From: Gordonia insulae
GTDB lineage: Bacteria > Actinomycetota > Actinomycetes > Mycobacteriales > Mycobacteriaceae
Length of the DNA: 64,000 nucleotides
Reading direction: 5' to 3'
NCBI RefSeq assembly: GCF_003855095.1
Contig: NZ_CP033972.1
Coordinates: 558,001-622,000, forward strand
The position numbers and the translations under genes are program-made. This document shows positions 19,036 to 28,271 of the stretch, piece after piece. A model generated the notes under the pieces. It was not told where the DNA came from. It made no database searches and saw only the letters and a program-made list of their open reading frames with translations. Within the stretch, counting starts at the first letter, position 1; each line of letters starts with the position of its first letter.

Positions 19036-19854
19036 GTGCCCGAAGGCCATACCCTCCACCGGTTGGCTCGTCGACAACAGCGTGTGTTCGGCGGGCAGCG
19101 GGTGCATGTCTCCAGTCCCCAGGGACGTTTCGCCGACGGTGCGGCCGTGGTGGACGGACTCGTCTTCGCGAAGGCGGAGGCCTGGGGCAAGCACCTCATC
19201 CAGCACTACCGGCCCCCGTCGACGACAGGTCGCGCGGGGCGGCGGATGATCCACGTCCACCTCGGGCTCTACGGTGGCTTCACCGAGGCCCCCGCACCGC
19301 TGTCGGCGCCGATCGGTCAGGTCCGCCTGCGGATCGAGGGTGACGAGTTCGGCGCCGACCTCCGTGGGCCGACGGCGTGTGAGCTCTTCACCCCGGCCGA
19401 CCTCGACGACCTGATACACAGACTGGGCCCCGACCCGCTGCGCAAGGATGCCGACCCGGGACGCGCGGTGTCGGCGATCAGCCGGTCCCGACGACCGATC
19501 GGCGCACTGCTGATGGATCAGCGGGTCATCGCGGGCGTCGGGAACGTCTACCGGGCCGAGGTCTTGTTCCGGGCGGGGATCGATCCCTATCGCGATGCCC
19601 GGTCGATCGACGCCGAGACGTTCGACGCGATCTGGGCAGACCTGTGCGCGTTGATGCGGATCGGTGTGCGTCGCGGGCGCATCCATGTGATGCGGCCGGC
19701 CGATGACCACGGTGCCCCGTCGTACGCCGCGGACCGGCCGCGCACTTACGTCTACCGGCGTGCAGGAGAGCCGTGCCGGATCTGCGGGACCACGGTGAGG
19801 ATCGCCGAACTCGACGGGCGGAACCTCTACTGGTGTCCCGTCTGCCAGACCTGA
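19036..19854 (+). CDS. nei2: Fpg/Nei-family DNA glycosylase (Nei2, Rv2464c-like)
   Basis: A 272-residue bifunctional DNA glycosylase/AP lyase for oxidised bases. The N-terminus is PEGHTLHRLA with catalytic Pro2 and Glu3. The helix-two-turn-helix contains DQRVIAGVGNVYRAEVLF, and the C-terminal zinc finger has CRIC and CPVC. It starts at GTG 19036, needed for the catalytic Pro to be residue 2. It is intact, whereas the related mutM at 55.4 kb is frameshifted. Confidence 0.9.
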   Translation: MPEGHTLHRLARRQQRVFGGQRVHVSSPQGRFADGAAVVDGLVFAKAEAWGKHLIQHYRPPSTTGRAGRRMIHVHLGLYGGFTEAPAPLSAPIGQVRLRIEGDEFGADLRGPTACELFTPADLDDLIHRLGPDPLRKDADPGRAVSAISRSRRPIGALLMDQRVIAGVGNVYRAEVLFRAGIDPYRDARSIDAETFDAIWADLCALMRIGVRRGRIHVMRPADDHGAPSYAADRPRTYVYRRAGEPCRICGTTVRIAELDGRNLYWCPVCQT

Positions 19855-19892
19855 CGGTGCGGCGTCGAAGGCCTACTGAAAGTGGTTCTGCG

Positions 19893-20027
19893 TCAGCGTG
19901 TTTCGGCGCGCTGCGCCATGACGAGCAGCTCGTCGCGCTGAGTGCGGCTGCCCACCTCGTAGATGCTGTCGTACAGCTTGCGCTGGGCGAACGGGTGGAA
20001 ACGGGCACGCAGACGTGCGAACGACAT
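19893..20027 (-). CDS. Small hypothetical protein, 44 residues
   Basis: A short basic reading frame (MSFARLRARFHPFAQRKLY at its start) with caggag 11 nt before the ATG. No other gene covers the 342-nt space between nei2 and the lysin B-like esterase gene. The composition (balanced charged residues, few of the Arg/Pro/Ala runs typical of shadow frames) looks protein-like. I do not recognise it. It could be extended upstream to 20096, but that adds an unlikely N-terminus. Confidence 0.4.
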   Translation of the reverse strand: MSFARLRARFHPFAQRKLYDSIYEVGSRTQRDELLVMAQRAETR

Positions 20028-20196
20028 GACGGGTACAACTCCTGAATAGATCACTGAGACAACTCCCATTGTCCGTGTTACATCCAGGTAAATCAATCTG
20101 ACCTGGGGTGATGTGCCTTACGTCGAGCACCGCACTCACAGGGAACCCTCAGCGTCACCCACTGCGAATCACATGCGGCGAGCGCACCATGGTCAT

Positions 20197-21132
20197 ATGG
20201 GCGGGTATGTGGACGACAGATCGGGCGAGCCGGAGCAGGTCACGCTGCTCGCGGTGGGCGGGACGGGCGAGTCCTTCGTCGGTGACCGGCGGCGCGAGGT
20301 GAACGGTCTGCTGCGCGACGTCACGTCCGGCCTCGACGAGCGCTTCCGCTGTCGCTGGATCGGTTATCCGGCCAGCTACGGGCCCGCGCCCCAACTCGAC
20401 GGGATGAGTTACCTGGAGAGTGTCGCGATCGGCGTCGACGCGCTGCGAGCCGCGCTCGCCGAGACCTCCGGCCCGGTTGCGCTGATCGGGTATTCCCAAG
20501 GCGCAGTGGTCATCCGGACGGCCGTGCACGACCTGTACGCGGCCGGCGACCCGTCGGTCGAACGGATTCTCGCGATGGGCTTCGTCGCGGATCCGCATCA
20601 GCCGCCGAGGGTCGTCGAGGGCTGCTCGGGCTGGGGGGTCGCGGGAGCGGGACCCGCCCTGCCGCCCGGGACTCCGGCGCATTGGGTCGGCGCACCCGAC
20701 GACATGATCTGTAACGCGAGCGAGGATTCCTTCATCCGCGACATCGCGGACCTGACCGCGGGGCTTGCCTTCGGCAGGCTCAGGGACTGGTTGATGTTGG
20801 TGCGTAATCGGTTGCAGCGCAACGATCTTCAGAATGCACATCGGACGAGCCCAGGATTCTCGCAGATCCGTCGGGACATCACACGGCTGGCGTCGGCCGC
20901 GCGGGAGGTCGTCGGGTACCTACCCGATACGCTGGCGTTCCGCGGTCTCGTCGTGCGCAATCGGCGAGGTGGCCGACACACCTCCTACGCGCGTGAACCC
21001 TATCGCCGCGCGTCTGTCACCGACCCGGACACCACGGGTTGCCAGGACCTGGCCGCATGGCTGCAGGTCTGCGCCACGTTCTTGCCGGTCGTCTCGTACC
21101 CGGGGCCGGCGGACCGTTCACTCGCCGCCTGA
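20197..21132 (+). CDS. Lysin B-like serine esterase (alpha/beta hydrolase, cutinase superfamily)
   Basis: A 312-residue protein resembling phage lysin B, the esterase that cuts mycolic acids from arabinogalactan. Shared features are the early strand TLLAVGGTGES, the segment WIGYPASYGPAPQLDGMSYLESVAIGV, the nucleophile elbow GYSQGA with S100, and GFVADPHQPP, then APDDMICNASEDSF, which may hold the acid. A His near the C-terminus (RGGRHTSY) may complete the triad. No signal peptide is visible, so how it would reach the envelope is unclear. No other phage genes are nearby. The start is uncertain: ATGs at 20113 and 20173 are also in frame, and none has a good ribosome site. Confidence 0.7.
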   Translation: MGGYVDDRSGEPEQVTLLAVGGTGESFVGDRRREVNGLLRDVTSGLDERFRCRWIGYPASYGPAPQLDGMSYLESVAIGVDALRAALAETSGPVALIGYSQGAVVIRTAVHDLYAAGDPSVERILAMGFVADPHQPPRVVEGCSGWGVAGAGPALPPGTPAHWVGAPDDMICNASEDSFIRDIADLTAGLAFGRLRDWLMLVRNRLQRNDLQNAHRTSPGFSQIRRDITRLASAAREVVGYLPDTLAFRGLVVRNRRGGRHTSYAREPYRRASVTDPDTTGCQDLAAWLQVCATFLPVVSYPGPADRSLAA

Positions 21133-21296
21133 CCGGGTGTCACCTGCCCAGATGCTTCCACGGTGTTAAATCCCGTCGAACACTGTGCTTCTCGGGTCGT
21201 GGCGACGGGCCGCGGGGGAGAAACTGATCGATGGGTATCCGTGCCGGGCGCACTCGCGCGCTCGTGCGCCCATCGCATCGAGTGGAGACAGTCAGC

Positions 21297-22748
21297 GTGG
21301 ATCATTACGACGTGGTCGTCATCGGGTCCGGCCCGGCAGGACAGAAGGCCGCGATCGCGGCCGCCAAACTGGGGAAGAAGGCGGCGATCGTCGAGCGCCG
21401 CGACATGGTCGGCGGGGTGTGCATCAACACCGGCACGATTCCGTCCAAGACGCTCCGGGAAGCGGTGCTCTATCTGTCGGGACTCAATCAGCGTGAACTC
21501 TACGGGCAATCGTATCGGCTGAAATCCGACATCACGGTCACCGATCTGGCCGCGCGGACGATGCACGTCGTCGGCAAGGAGATCGACGTCATCCAGAGTC
21601 AGCTGGCCCGGAACTCGGTGCGGATGCTCATCGGTAGTGCGCATTTCGTCGACTCCCACGAGATCGCCATCGAGGACGCCACCGGCGACCTGAAACGTGT
21701 CACCGCCGACCATGTCGTGATCGCGGTCGGCACCCGGCCCGCGCGGCCCACCAGCGTCGACTTCGATGGCATCACCGTCGTCGACTCCGACCAGATCCTC
21801 GACATGGACCGCGTGCCCGGGTCGATGGTCGTGGTCGGCGCGGGTGTCATCGGCATCGAGTACGCGTCGATGTTCGCCGCCCTCGGCACCAAGGTCACGG
21901 TGATCGAGCAGCGTCCCACCATGCTCGACTTCTGCGACCGCGAGATCGTCGAGGCGCTGCAGTACCAGCTGCGCGAACGCGGTGTCACGTTCCGGTTCGG
22001 CGAACATGTCAAGACCGTCGAGACGCATCCCTCGGGAACGCTGACCATCCTGGAGTCCGGGAAGAAGATCCCGGCCGACACCGTGCTGTACTCGGCCGGC
22101 CGGCAGGGCGTCTCCGACGAACTCCGGGTGGAGGCCGCCGGTTTGACCGCGGACGCGCGTGGGCGACTGAAGGTCGACGAACATTTCCGCACCGCGGTCG
22201 ATCACATCTACGCCGTCGGCGACATCATCGGTTTCCCGGCGCTGGCGGCGACGTCGATGGAACAGGGGCGTCGCGCCGCGTATCACGCGTTCGACGAACC
22301 GGTGGGCGCGACCGACGAGGACCTGCAGCCGATCGGCATCTACGCGATCCCGGAGATCAGCTATGTCGGCAAGACCGAGGATCAACTGACCACGGCGAAC
22401 ATCCCGTTCGAGGTGGGTGTCGCGCGATATCGGGAACTCGCCCGCGGCGCGATCATGGGCGACTCGTACGGAATGCTCAAATTGCTGGTGCACGCGGAGG
22501 AGCGCACGCTGCTCGGCGTCCATGCCTTCGGCAGCAATGCGGCCGAGTTGGTGCACATCGGGCAGACGGTGATGGGTTTGTCGGGCACCGTCGACTACCT
22601 GGTGGACGCGGTGTTCAACTATCCGACCCTGGCCGAGGGCTACAAGGTGGCGGCGCTGGACGCGTCGAACAAGATGCGTGCGATCGCCAAGGTGCGGGCG
22701 GCCGGGCAGCGATTGGATCTCGAGGACGGCTCGGCGGCCGTCGGCTGA
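21297..22748 (+). CDS. sthA: Soluble pyridine nucleotide transhydrogenase (Si-specific)
   Basis: A 483-residue FAD flavoprotein that moves hydride between NADPH and NAD. It has the FAD motif [14 protein letters not shown], a second nucleotide-binding motif [20 protein letters not shown], and the C-terminal dimer domain of the disulfide reductase family. The redox site reads C42-I-N-T-G-T47, so the second cysteine of lipoamide dehydrogenase is replaced by Thr, which marks SthA. I start at GTG 21297 (GGAG 9 nt before) rather than at the ATG at 21231, which would add 22 atypical residues. A hairpin terminator follows. Confidence 0.92.
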   Translation: MDHYDVVVIGSGPAGQKAAIAAAKLGKKAAIVERRDMVGGVCINTGTIPSKTLREAVLYLSGLNQRELYGQSYRLKSDITVTDLAARTMHVVGKEIDVIQSQLARNSVRMLIGSAHFVDSHEIAIEDATGDLKRVTADHVVIAVGTRPARPTSVDFDGITVVDSDQILDMDRVPGSMVVVGAGVIGIEYASMFAALGTKVTVIEQRPTMLDFCDREIVEALQYQLRERGVTFRFGEHVKTVETHPSGTLTILESGKKIPADTVLYSAGRQGVSDELRVEAAGLTADARGRLKVDEHFRTAVDHIYAVGDIIGFPALAATSMEQGRRAAYHAFDEPVGATDEDLQPIGIYAIPEISYVGKTEDQLTTANIPFEVGVARYRELARGAIMGDSYGMLKLLVHAEERTLLGVHAFGSNAAELVHIGQTVMGLSGTVDYLVDAVFNYPTLAEGYKVAALDASNKMRAIAKVRAAGQRLDLEDGSAAVG

Positions 22749-22787
22749 GCATCCGGTGGCCGAAGGGCCCGGATGACCAATAGACGT

Positions 22788-22821
22788 AGAAGTGCCCGGT
22801 CCGTGGGGACCGGGCACTTCT
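22788..22821. terminator. Bidirectional terminator, 15-bp perfect stem
   Basis: Arms agaagtgcccggtcc (22788-22802) and ggaccgggcacttct (22807-22821) around the loop gtgg, between the convergent sthA and L,D-transpeptidase genes. Confidence 0.85.
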
Positions 22822-22847
22822 CGTTGTTCAGCGTCGGCGCTACGCGC

Positions 22848-23555
22848 TCAGTTGCCGGTGTACTTCGGTCCGATGGTGCCGCGGACCACGATCGGGGTGT
22901 CCCGCGGGATCGTGTTGAAGACCCACTTGCCGTTCTCGGTGCTGATGTTGATGCAGCCATGGCTGGCGTTGCTGCGACCCTGCTGGGCGACCGACCACGG
23001 CGCGGCGTGGATGAAGATGCCGTCCCAGGACATGCGGGTCGCGTACTCGACGTAGGTGCGGTAGCCCTCCGCGGAGTCGACCGGGACGCCGTACGTGGAC
23101 GAGTCCATGTACATGTCGCGGTACTTCTCCTTGGTGTGGTAGACGCCGTTCGGTGTGGGGTGCGCGTTGGAGCCCATCGAGATCGGCATCTGCTTGACCT
23201 GGTTGCCGTTGTGCCACCAGGTGATCTGGTGTGTCGCATCGTCGGCCAGGGCGATCCAGCCCGTCGAGGTCTTCACGGTGGGGATCGCGGGGCCCTTGGG
23301 GGTCTCCGGCGTGGACGGTGTCGGCTCCGGCGTGGGAGTGGACTTCGGCGTCGACGGCGCGCCCGGAATCTGCGGCGCTCCCGGGATGTCCGGGATCGTC
23401 AGCGGCGGCAGTCCCGGAATGGGAGTGACGGTCGTGGGAGCCGCGCCGGCAGCGATCGGCAAGGCGAGCATCACGGCGAGCACACCGATCACGGCGGTGA
23501 GTGCACGTCGAGTCAGGCCGCGTCGAGCGCGGCGAGAAGGCTTCGTTGTCAACAC
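22848..23555 (-). CDS. Secreted L,D-transpeptidase (YkuD domain)
   Basis: A 235-residue exported enzyme that makes 3-3 crosslinks in peptidoglycan or attaches ligands to it. After a basic N-terminus comes a signal segment (TAVIGVLAVMLALPIAAGAAP), then a Pro/Thr-rich linker of about 50 residues, then a YkuD domain ending in FIHAAPWS and SHGCINIS, which carries the catalytic His and Cys. The start at GTG 23555 has aaagg 7 nt upstream; an in-frame ATG at 23591 lacks a site. It has only one domain after the linker, unlike two-Ig-domain LdtMt2. A perfect CRP-type palindrome lies about 175 bp upstream. Confidence 0.88.
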   Translation of the reverse strand: MLTTKPSRRARRGLTRRALTAVIGVLAVMLALPIAAGAAPTTVTPIPGLPPLTIPDIPGAPQIPGAPSTPKSTPTPEPTPSTPETPKGPAIPTVKTSTGWIALADDATHQITWWHNGNQVKQMPISMGSNAHPTPNGVYHTKEKYRDMYMDSSTYGVPVDSAEGYRTYVEYATRMSWDGIFIHAAPWSVAQQGRSNASHGCINISTENGKWVFNTIPRDTPIVVRGTIGPKYTGN

Positions 23556-23728
23556 GGAGAGACCTTTGCAGTTTGAGTTACTGAAGCGCATCCCCCGGAG
23601 CGCTCAACCATCGTTACACAAACGTTGTCATCGGGCCAAAGCCGGAACGTCGAACAGTGGACCAACTCCGGCCGACACGGGGACCAACGACTCGAACTGC
23701 GTGGTGATCGGGGCAAGCGACCCAGTCA

Positions 23729-23744
23729 TGTGACAACCATCACA
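23729..23744. promoter_or_regulatory. Perfect CRP/GlxR-type palindrome upstream of the L,D-transpeptidase gene
   Basis: TGTGACAACCATCACA matches the full TGTGA-N6-TCACA consensus. It lies in the 260-bp region upstream of the L,D-transpeptidase gene and just past the end of the lipase gene, so it can only serve the former. This suggests cAMP-linked control of a cell-wall enzyme. Confidence 0.55.
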
Positions 23745-23815
23745 ACCAATCGCGAAGCCCCGTGTCGGGCCGGTCACCGTTATCCGGCCGCGATCTACGG
23801 GCCGGATCGATGCGA

Positions 23816-25084
23816 TCAGCAGTTGCTGGGCGCCGGCTTTCCGTCGAAGCGGTCGGTCAGATAACCGAACGCGGGCAGCATACCGATGACGGCCGCGGAC
23901 AGATGATCCGGCGACGGCGTCAGGAGTCGCTGAACCCGTGCGCCGGCCCGGCAGTACCGATTGAGCGTGTAGTCGATGGACGACACGGGGATGAGGACGT
24001 CGGTCGGGCTGTGCCACTCGAAGATCGGGGTCCGCGGGATGCCGGGATAGAGCGACAGGCTGTTGGCCTCGACGACCTTGCGCGCGTCCTTGTTGTCGAA
24101 GATCGCGCGGCCGCCGATGGTGACCTGCTGGGCGTCGTGGCCCGCGCCCAGTCGAAGGATGTCGTTCGTGCACGCGTTGCGCATTCCGGCGTACATCTGC
24201 TTGCCGAGTGGCGACAGGTACTTCCGGATCGGGATCTGCTCCGGGTACTCGCGGGACACGCCGATGGCCGCGGCGAACGCGAGCCCGAAGGCCGGGTGCG
24301 GGTTGTTGTAACCGAGTCCCTCCGCCATCTTGATCAGGTTCATCGGTACGCCGCCATACGCGGCACCGACGATGTTCAGGTCCGGCGCGTACTTCGGTGC
24401 GAGCGCGGCGGCCCAGGCCGTCGCCATGCCGCCCCCGGAGTAGCCGGCGAGACCGACCCGGCTCTTGGCGACCCGTGCGGGCCCGAACCGTTGCACCGCA
24501 CGGATCCCGTCCAGGGTGATCTGACCGCCGAGCTTGGCAGCTCCGTACGAACTGCGCGGTCCGAGATGATCCGGGATCGCCACGGTCCAGCCGCGCTGCA
24601 GTGCGACGTTGAGGCCGGGGGCCTCGCGGATCATCAGGTTCGGGTCCTGGGTCCACAACGCCTGCGACGGCGCACAGGCCAGGCCGGTGGCATTGATGAT
24701 GTGCTGGAAGGAGAGCAGCGGGCCGTTCGCGCGATGGCGGTTGGGCACGAGCACCGTCGTCACCGCCGAGATGGGTTTGCCCAGGCTGTCAGAGGAACGG
24801 AACTTGATCTGGAATGTGTGGACGTCGAAGAAGGCCGGCGGATTCGGGCGGGCGCGCACGGCGATGACGTCGCCGGGCTCGAACCTGGCGATGTTGCCGG
24901 GGATCGAGTAGAAGCTGTCCGGTAGGGGCGACGGCATGGCGACATCATCGGCGGCGGCGGGGCCGGCACCGGCGACAACACCCCCGGCGACCATCGAGAG
25001 CGCGGCCGCGGTGGCGACGAATCCCCGGCGCAACGCCGACCTGTGTCGATTGGGTGGCGGTGTACGCCGGATGGTCGCGGTCAT
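23816..25084 (-). CDS. Secreted lipase/esterase (LIP family)
   Basis: A 422-residue secreted alpha/beta hydrolase of the secretory lipase family (Candida LIP-like; common in mycolate actinobacteria). The signal peptide runs through RRGFVATAAALSMVAGGVV to a probable cut after AGAGPAAA. The nucleophile elbow is GYSGGG, the acid is probably in EWHSPTDVLIP, and the His in TPSPDHLSAAV. Cys pairs (LACAPS, NACTND, RYCRAG, final SNC) suggest disulfides outside the cell. I start at ATG 25084 (ggggg upstream); the frame extends to 25222, but that would put 46 residues before the signal peptide. Confidence 0.85.
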   Translation of the reverse strand: MTATIRRTPPPNRHRSALRRGFVATAAALSMVAGGVVAGAGPAAADDVAMPSPLPDSFYSIPGNIARFEPGDVIAVRARPNPPAFFDVHTFQIKFRSSDSLGKPISAVTTVLVPNRHRANGPLLSFQHIINATGLACAPSQALWTQDPNLMIREAPGLNVALQRGWTVAIPDHLGPRSSYGAAKLGGQITLDGIRAVQRFGPARVAKSRVGLAGYSGGGMATAWAAALAPKYAPDLNIVGAAYGGVPMNLIKMAEGLGYNNPHPAFGLAFAAAIGVSREYPEQIPIRKYLSPLGKQMYAGMRNACTNDILRLGAGHDAQQVTIGGRAIFDNKDARKVVEANSLSLYPGIPRTPIFEWHSPTDVLIPVSSIDYTLNRYCRAGARVQRLLTPSPDHLSAAVIGMLPAFGYLTDRFDGKPAPSNC

Positions 25085-25267
25085 GATTCCCCCATGGACT
25101 TCGGTGTCGGGCTGACTTCGGGCGACGGCGTCCACCCCCACAGGTGTTGTAAATACCGTCGGTCCAATCATGCGGCACGAACCGAAAAAATCAACGGGTG
25201 GGCCCGATTTTGTTACCCGCAAGTAAGAACCGCGTGCGGCGATGAGGCACGCACGATGCGTGCGAGG

Positions 25268-25453
25268 TCAGGCGTGTTGCGGGTGCTCGGTCCGCAGATG
25301 GCGGGCCGGCTCGGAGCACGACTCGTCGCGGCACACGAGCATGACATCAACCCTGCCCGGGCCGGTTTCGGTCGAGGTGACGTCCTTGCGGACGTACAGA
25401 TTCGCCCCACAGCTCGGGCACTTGCGCTGGCTCTTCGAATGGCTGGACGACAT
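25268..25453 (-). CDS. Small zinc-ribbon protein, 61 residues
   Basis: A short protein with CPSCG near residue 12 and CRDESC near residue 42, a spacing that could bind one zinc. The start MSSSHSKSQRK is basic. Similar single zinc ribbons occur as unnamed small proteins in actinobacteria. There is no clear Shine-Dalgarno before the ATG. It lies between the lipase and tRNA-Gly genes. The function is unknown. Confidence 0.55.
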   Translation of the reverse strand: MSSSHSKSQRKCPSCGANLYVRKDVTSTETGPGRVDVMLVCRDESCSEPARHLRTEHPQHA

Positions 25454-25550
25454 GACCCAAGACTACGCCCGATGTGGCGTGGATCACAGGAGGTGATGGC
25501 CCCTGTGGCGGTGGTCCCGGCGGCGTCGAGCCGGTCGATCGACGTTGTGG

Positions 25551-25621
25551 AGCGGGTGACGGGAATCGAACCCGCGTAGCTAGTTTGGAAGACTAGGGCT
25601 CTACCATTGAGCTACACCCGC
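25551..25621 (-). tRNA. tRNA-Gly (anticodon TCC)
   Basis: Folds as a 71-nt cloverleaf on the minus strand. The acceptor stem GCGGGTG pairs with CACCCGC, the D-arm GCTC-AATGGTA-GAGC is present, the anticodon loop CTTCCAA sits in an ACTAG stem, and the T-arm reads CGGGTTCGATTCCCG. The discriminator base is T and CCA is not encoded. Confidence 0.95.
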
Positions 25622-25836
25622 GTGCCGCGTCACCCATGGGATCGCCACCGGCGTCGCGTGCGGACAAGACTGTACCCGGTGGGGTCGGCCAACCTGAAAT
25701 CGGCCGATCGGACCGGCGATCGCGTGCGCCGAAGGTGCACCCGTTTGGGTGGGCGACGACCTGCCACGTACTATCTTCTGTTGGCCCTGCTCCACGTTTC
25801 CGCCGGTCTCCGGTGTGCGCTGCGACGGGGGTCGAC

Positions 25837-25910
25837 CGGGATGTGGCGCAGCTTGGTAGCGCATCCGCTTTGGGAGCGGAGGGTCGCAGGTTCAAATCCT
25901 GTCATCCCGA
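25837..25910 (+). tRNA. tRNA-Pro (anticodon TGG)
   Basis: Folds as a 74-nt cloverleaf. The acceptor stem CGGGATG pairs with CATCCCG, the anticodon loop TTTGGGA sits in a TCCGC/GCGGA stem, and the T-arm reads CAGGTTCAAATCCTG. It lies 74 nt before the trigger factor gene, an arrangement also seen in mycobacteria. Confidence 0.95.
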
Positions 25911-25984
25911 CTCGGGTGACGGTTCCATCGTCACCGGCACACGTGTCATCACCCGACGCAGAAATGCAGATGTAAGGAGCAGGC

Positions 25985-27349
25985 GTGAAGAGCACCGTCG
26001 AGCAGCTGAGCCCGACCCGAGTGAAGCTCAATGTCGAAGTCCCATTCGAGGAGCTGTCCGGAGAGTTCGACCGGGCCTACAAGTCGCTGGCCCAGCAGAT
26101 CCGGATTCCGGGCTTCCGGCCGGGCAAGGCGCCCGCGAAGCTGATCGAGGCCCGCGTCGGCCGCGATTCGATCCTCGCGCAGGTGGTCAACGACGCGTTG
26201 CCGTCGAAGTACTCGCAGGCCGTTGACGAGACCGAGACCAAGGCCATCGGTCAGCCCGAGATCGATCTCGCCGAACTCGTCTACGGCGAGACCGTCACGT
26301 TCACCGCCGAGGTCGACGTCCGTCCGACCATCGAGCTGCCCGACTACTCGACCCTGGCGGTCGAGGTCGACGCCATCGAGGTCGACGATTCCGCGGTCGA
26401 CGAGGAGATCGAGGGCCTGCGCGCCCGTTTCGGCACCCTGCAGGGCGTCGAGCGTGGCGCCGAGAACGGTGACTTCGTCTCGATCGATCTCGCCGCCACC
26501 GTCGACGGTGAGCCCGTCGACGAGGCCTCCACCGAGGGCCTGTCCCACGAGGTCGGCTCCGGTCAGCTGATCGACGGACTCGACGACGCGCTCGTCGGCC
26601 TGAAGGCCGGCGACACCAAGGTGTTCCCGACGAAGCTGGTCGCCGGCGACCACGTCGGTGAAGAGGCCCAGGTGACGGTGACCGTCAACTCCGTCAAGGA
26701 GCGCGAACTGCCCGAACTCGACGACGAGTTCGCCCAGATGGCCAGCGAGTTCGACACGGTCGCCGAGTTGCGCGAGAGCCTCGCCGACCAGGTCAAGCAG
26801 TCCAAGAAGGTCGAGCAGGCCAACGCCATCCGCGACAAGGTCCTCGAGAAGCTCCTGGAGACCGTCGAGATCCCGCTGCCGGAGAAGGTCGTCGACGACG
26901 AGATCGAGGGCCAGCAGCATCAGGTGATCCACGCCCTCGGACACGATGACGAGCAGCTCGCCAAGTTCCTCGAGGCGCAGGGCACCACTCGTGAGGAGTG
27001 GGACGCCGAGGCCCGCGAATCGGCCGAGAAGTCGGTCAAGACCCAACTGCTGCTCGATGCGATCGCCGATCAGCAGGAGACCGAGGTCGGACAGGACGAG
27101 CTGACCCAGCAGATCCTGTTCCAGGCCCAGCGGTACGGCATGCAGCCGCAGGAGTTCATCCAGCAACTGCAGAACGCCGGACAGGTCGGTGCGGTCTACG
27201 CCGACGTCCGCCGAGGCAAGGCGCTGGCCGGCATCGTGTCCGACGTCGCCGTCACCGACAGCAATGGCACCGCCGTCGAGACCGACGAGTTCTTCGGCAA
27301 GAACGATGCCGACGAGGACGCAACCGACGACGAGAACGCCGAGAGCTGA
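25985..27349 (+). CDS. tig: Trigger factor (ribosome-bound chaperone, peptidyl-prolyl isomerase)
   Basis: A 454-residue chaperone that binds nascent chains at the ribosome exit. The N-terminal ribosome-binding domain has the signature IPGFRPGKAP near residue 38, the middle FKBP-like domain spans about residues 160-240 (ENGDFVSIDLAATVDGEPV), and a long helical C-terminal domain ends in an acidic tail (NDADEDATDDENAES). It starts at GTG 25985 with aaggag upstream. It leads the proteostasis block tig-clpP1-clpP2-clpX and is followed by its own hairpin. Confidence 0.95.
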   Translation: MKSTVEQLSPTRVKLNVEVPFEELSGEFDRAYKSLAQQIRIPGFRPGKAPAKLIEARVGRDSILAQVVNDALPSKYSQAVDETETKAIGQPEIDLAELVYGETVTFTAEVDVRPTIELPDYSTLAVEVDAIEVDDSAVDEEIEGLRARFGTLQGVERGAENGDFVSIDLAATVDGEPVDEASTEGLSHEVGSGQLIDGLDDALVGLKAGDTKVFPTKLVAGDHVGEEAQVTVTVNSVKERELPELDDEFAQMASEFDTVAELRESLADQVKQSKKVEQANAIRDKVLEKLLETVEIPLPEKVVDDEIEGQQHQVIHALGHDDEQLAKFLEAQGTTREEWDAEARESAEKSVKTQLLLDAIADQQETEVGQDELTQQILFQAQRYGMQPQEFIQQLQNAGQVGAVYADVRRGKALAGIVSDVAVTDSNGTAVETDEFFGKNDADEDATDDENAES

Positions 27350-27369
27350 GCCTGCACACATCGTTGGTC

Positions 27370-27410
27370 GAACAGCCGGAGCCGGGTGCCACACCCGACG
27401 CCGGCTGTTC
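27370..27410 (+). terminator. Hairpin terminator after tig
   Basis: gaacagccgg (27370-27379) pairs with ccggctgttc (27401-27410), with an inner stem cgggtg/cacccg around cca. It follows the tig stop by 20 nt and separates it from clpP1. Confidence 0.65.
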
Positions 27411-27592
27411 TGCTCTCAGCGAAGACCGGTGCCACGGGGACTGTCTGCCCCGCGGCATTGGTTAGTGTCGGTGAGGACCTCGAGACGATCCGGGCGACCG
27501 GCCCCGATCATCTCGAGACGAAACACCTGGACCCGGAAACCGGTTGACGCGGCAGCTGTCGCATGTCACCACGACACACAAAGGTAGGAACT

Positions 27593-28201
27593 GTGAGTGA
27601 GCCGACCATCTCCACACCAACGCTGAGTTCGGGAGCGTCCGGGCTGAACCTGACGGATTCCGTCTTCGAGCGACTGCTTCGGGAGCGCATCATCTTCCTC
27701 GGCACGCAGGTCGACGACGACATCGCGAACCGACTGTGCGCGCAGATCCTGCTGCTCGCCGCCGAGGATCCGACGCGCGACATCCACCTCTACATCAACT
27801 CGCCCGGTGGCTCGGTCACCGCTGGCATGGCCATCTTCGACACCATGCAGCTCGCCGAGTGCGACGTCGCCACCTACGCCATGGGCATGGCGGCGTCGAT
27901 GGGCCAGTTCCTGCTCGCGGCGGGCACCCCCGGCAAGCGTCACGCGCTGCCGCACGCGCGCATCATGATGCACCAGCCGTCGGCGGGCATCGGCGGCACC
28001 GCGGCGGACATCGCCATCCAGGCCGAGCAGTTCGCGGCCACCAAGAAGGAGATGAACCGCCTCAACGCGGAGTTCAGTGGTCAGCCGCTGGAGAAGATCG
28101 AGGCCGACGCCGACCGCGACAAGTGGTTCACCGCGGATGAGGCCAAGGACTACGGACTGGTCGATCACGTGGTCACCCGCGCATCGGTGAGCCCGTCCTG
28201 A
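27593..28201 (+). CDS. clpP1: ATP-dependent Clp protease proteolytic subunit ClpP1
   Basis: A 202-residue serine protease subunit. Catalytic S102 lies in GMAASMGQ, H127 in MMHQPSAG, and the Asp is expected near residue 176. In mycobacteria ClpP1 and ClpP2 form mixed two-ring tetradecamers that are essential and fed by ClpX or ClpC1. I start at GTG 27593 (aaaggtagg upstream) rather than the ATG at 27563. It is followed after 70 nt by clpP2, so the two are co-transcribed. Confidence 0.95.
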   Translation: MSEPTISTPTLSSGASGLNLTDSVFERLLRERIIFLGTQVDDDIANRLCAQILLLAAEDPTRDIHLYINSPGGSVTAGMAIFDTMQLAECDVATYAMGMAASMGQFLLAAGTPGKRHALPHARIMMHQPSAGIGGTAADIAIQAEQFAATKKEMNRLNAEFSGQPLEKIEADADRDKWFTADEAKDYGLVDHVVTRASVSPS

Positions 28202-28271
28202 TCCGTCCCGCCCATCCCGACCACCGAGGCCCCGGCCCGACAAGGCCATTGACCAAGCAACGGAGCACAAG

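Noticed and set aside
20197..21132. Prophage remnant suggested by the lysin B-like gene
   Set aside because: No integrase, structural, holin or attachment sequence is nearby, and the flanking genes are in conserved chromosomal order.
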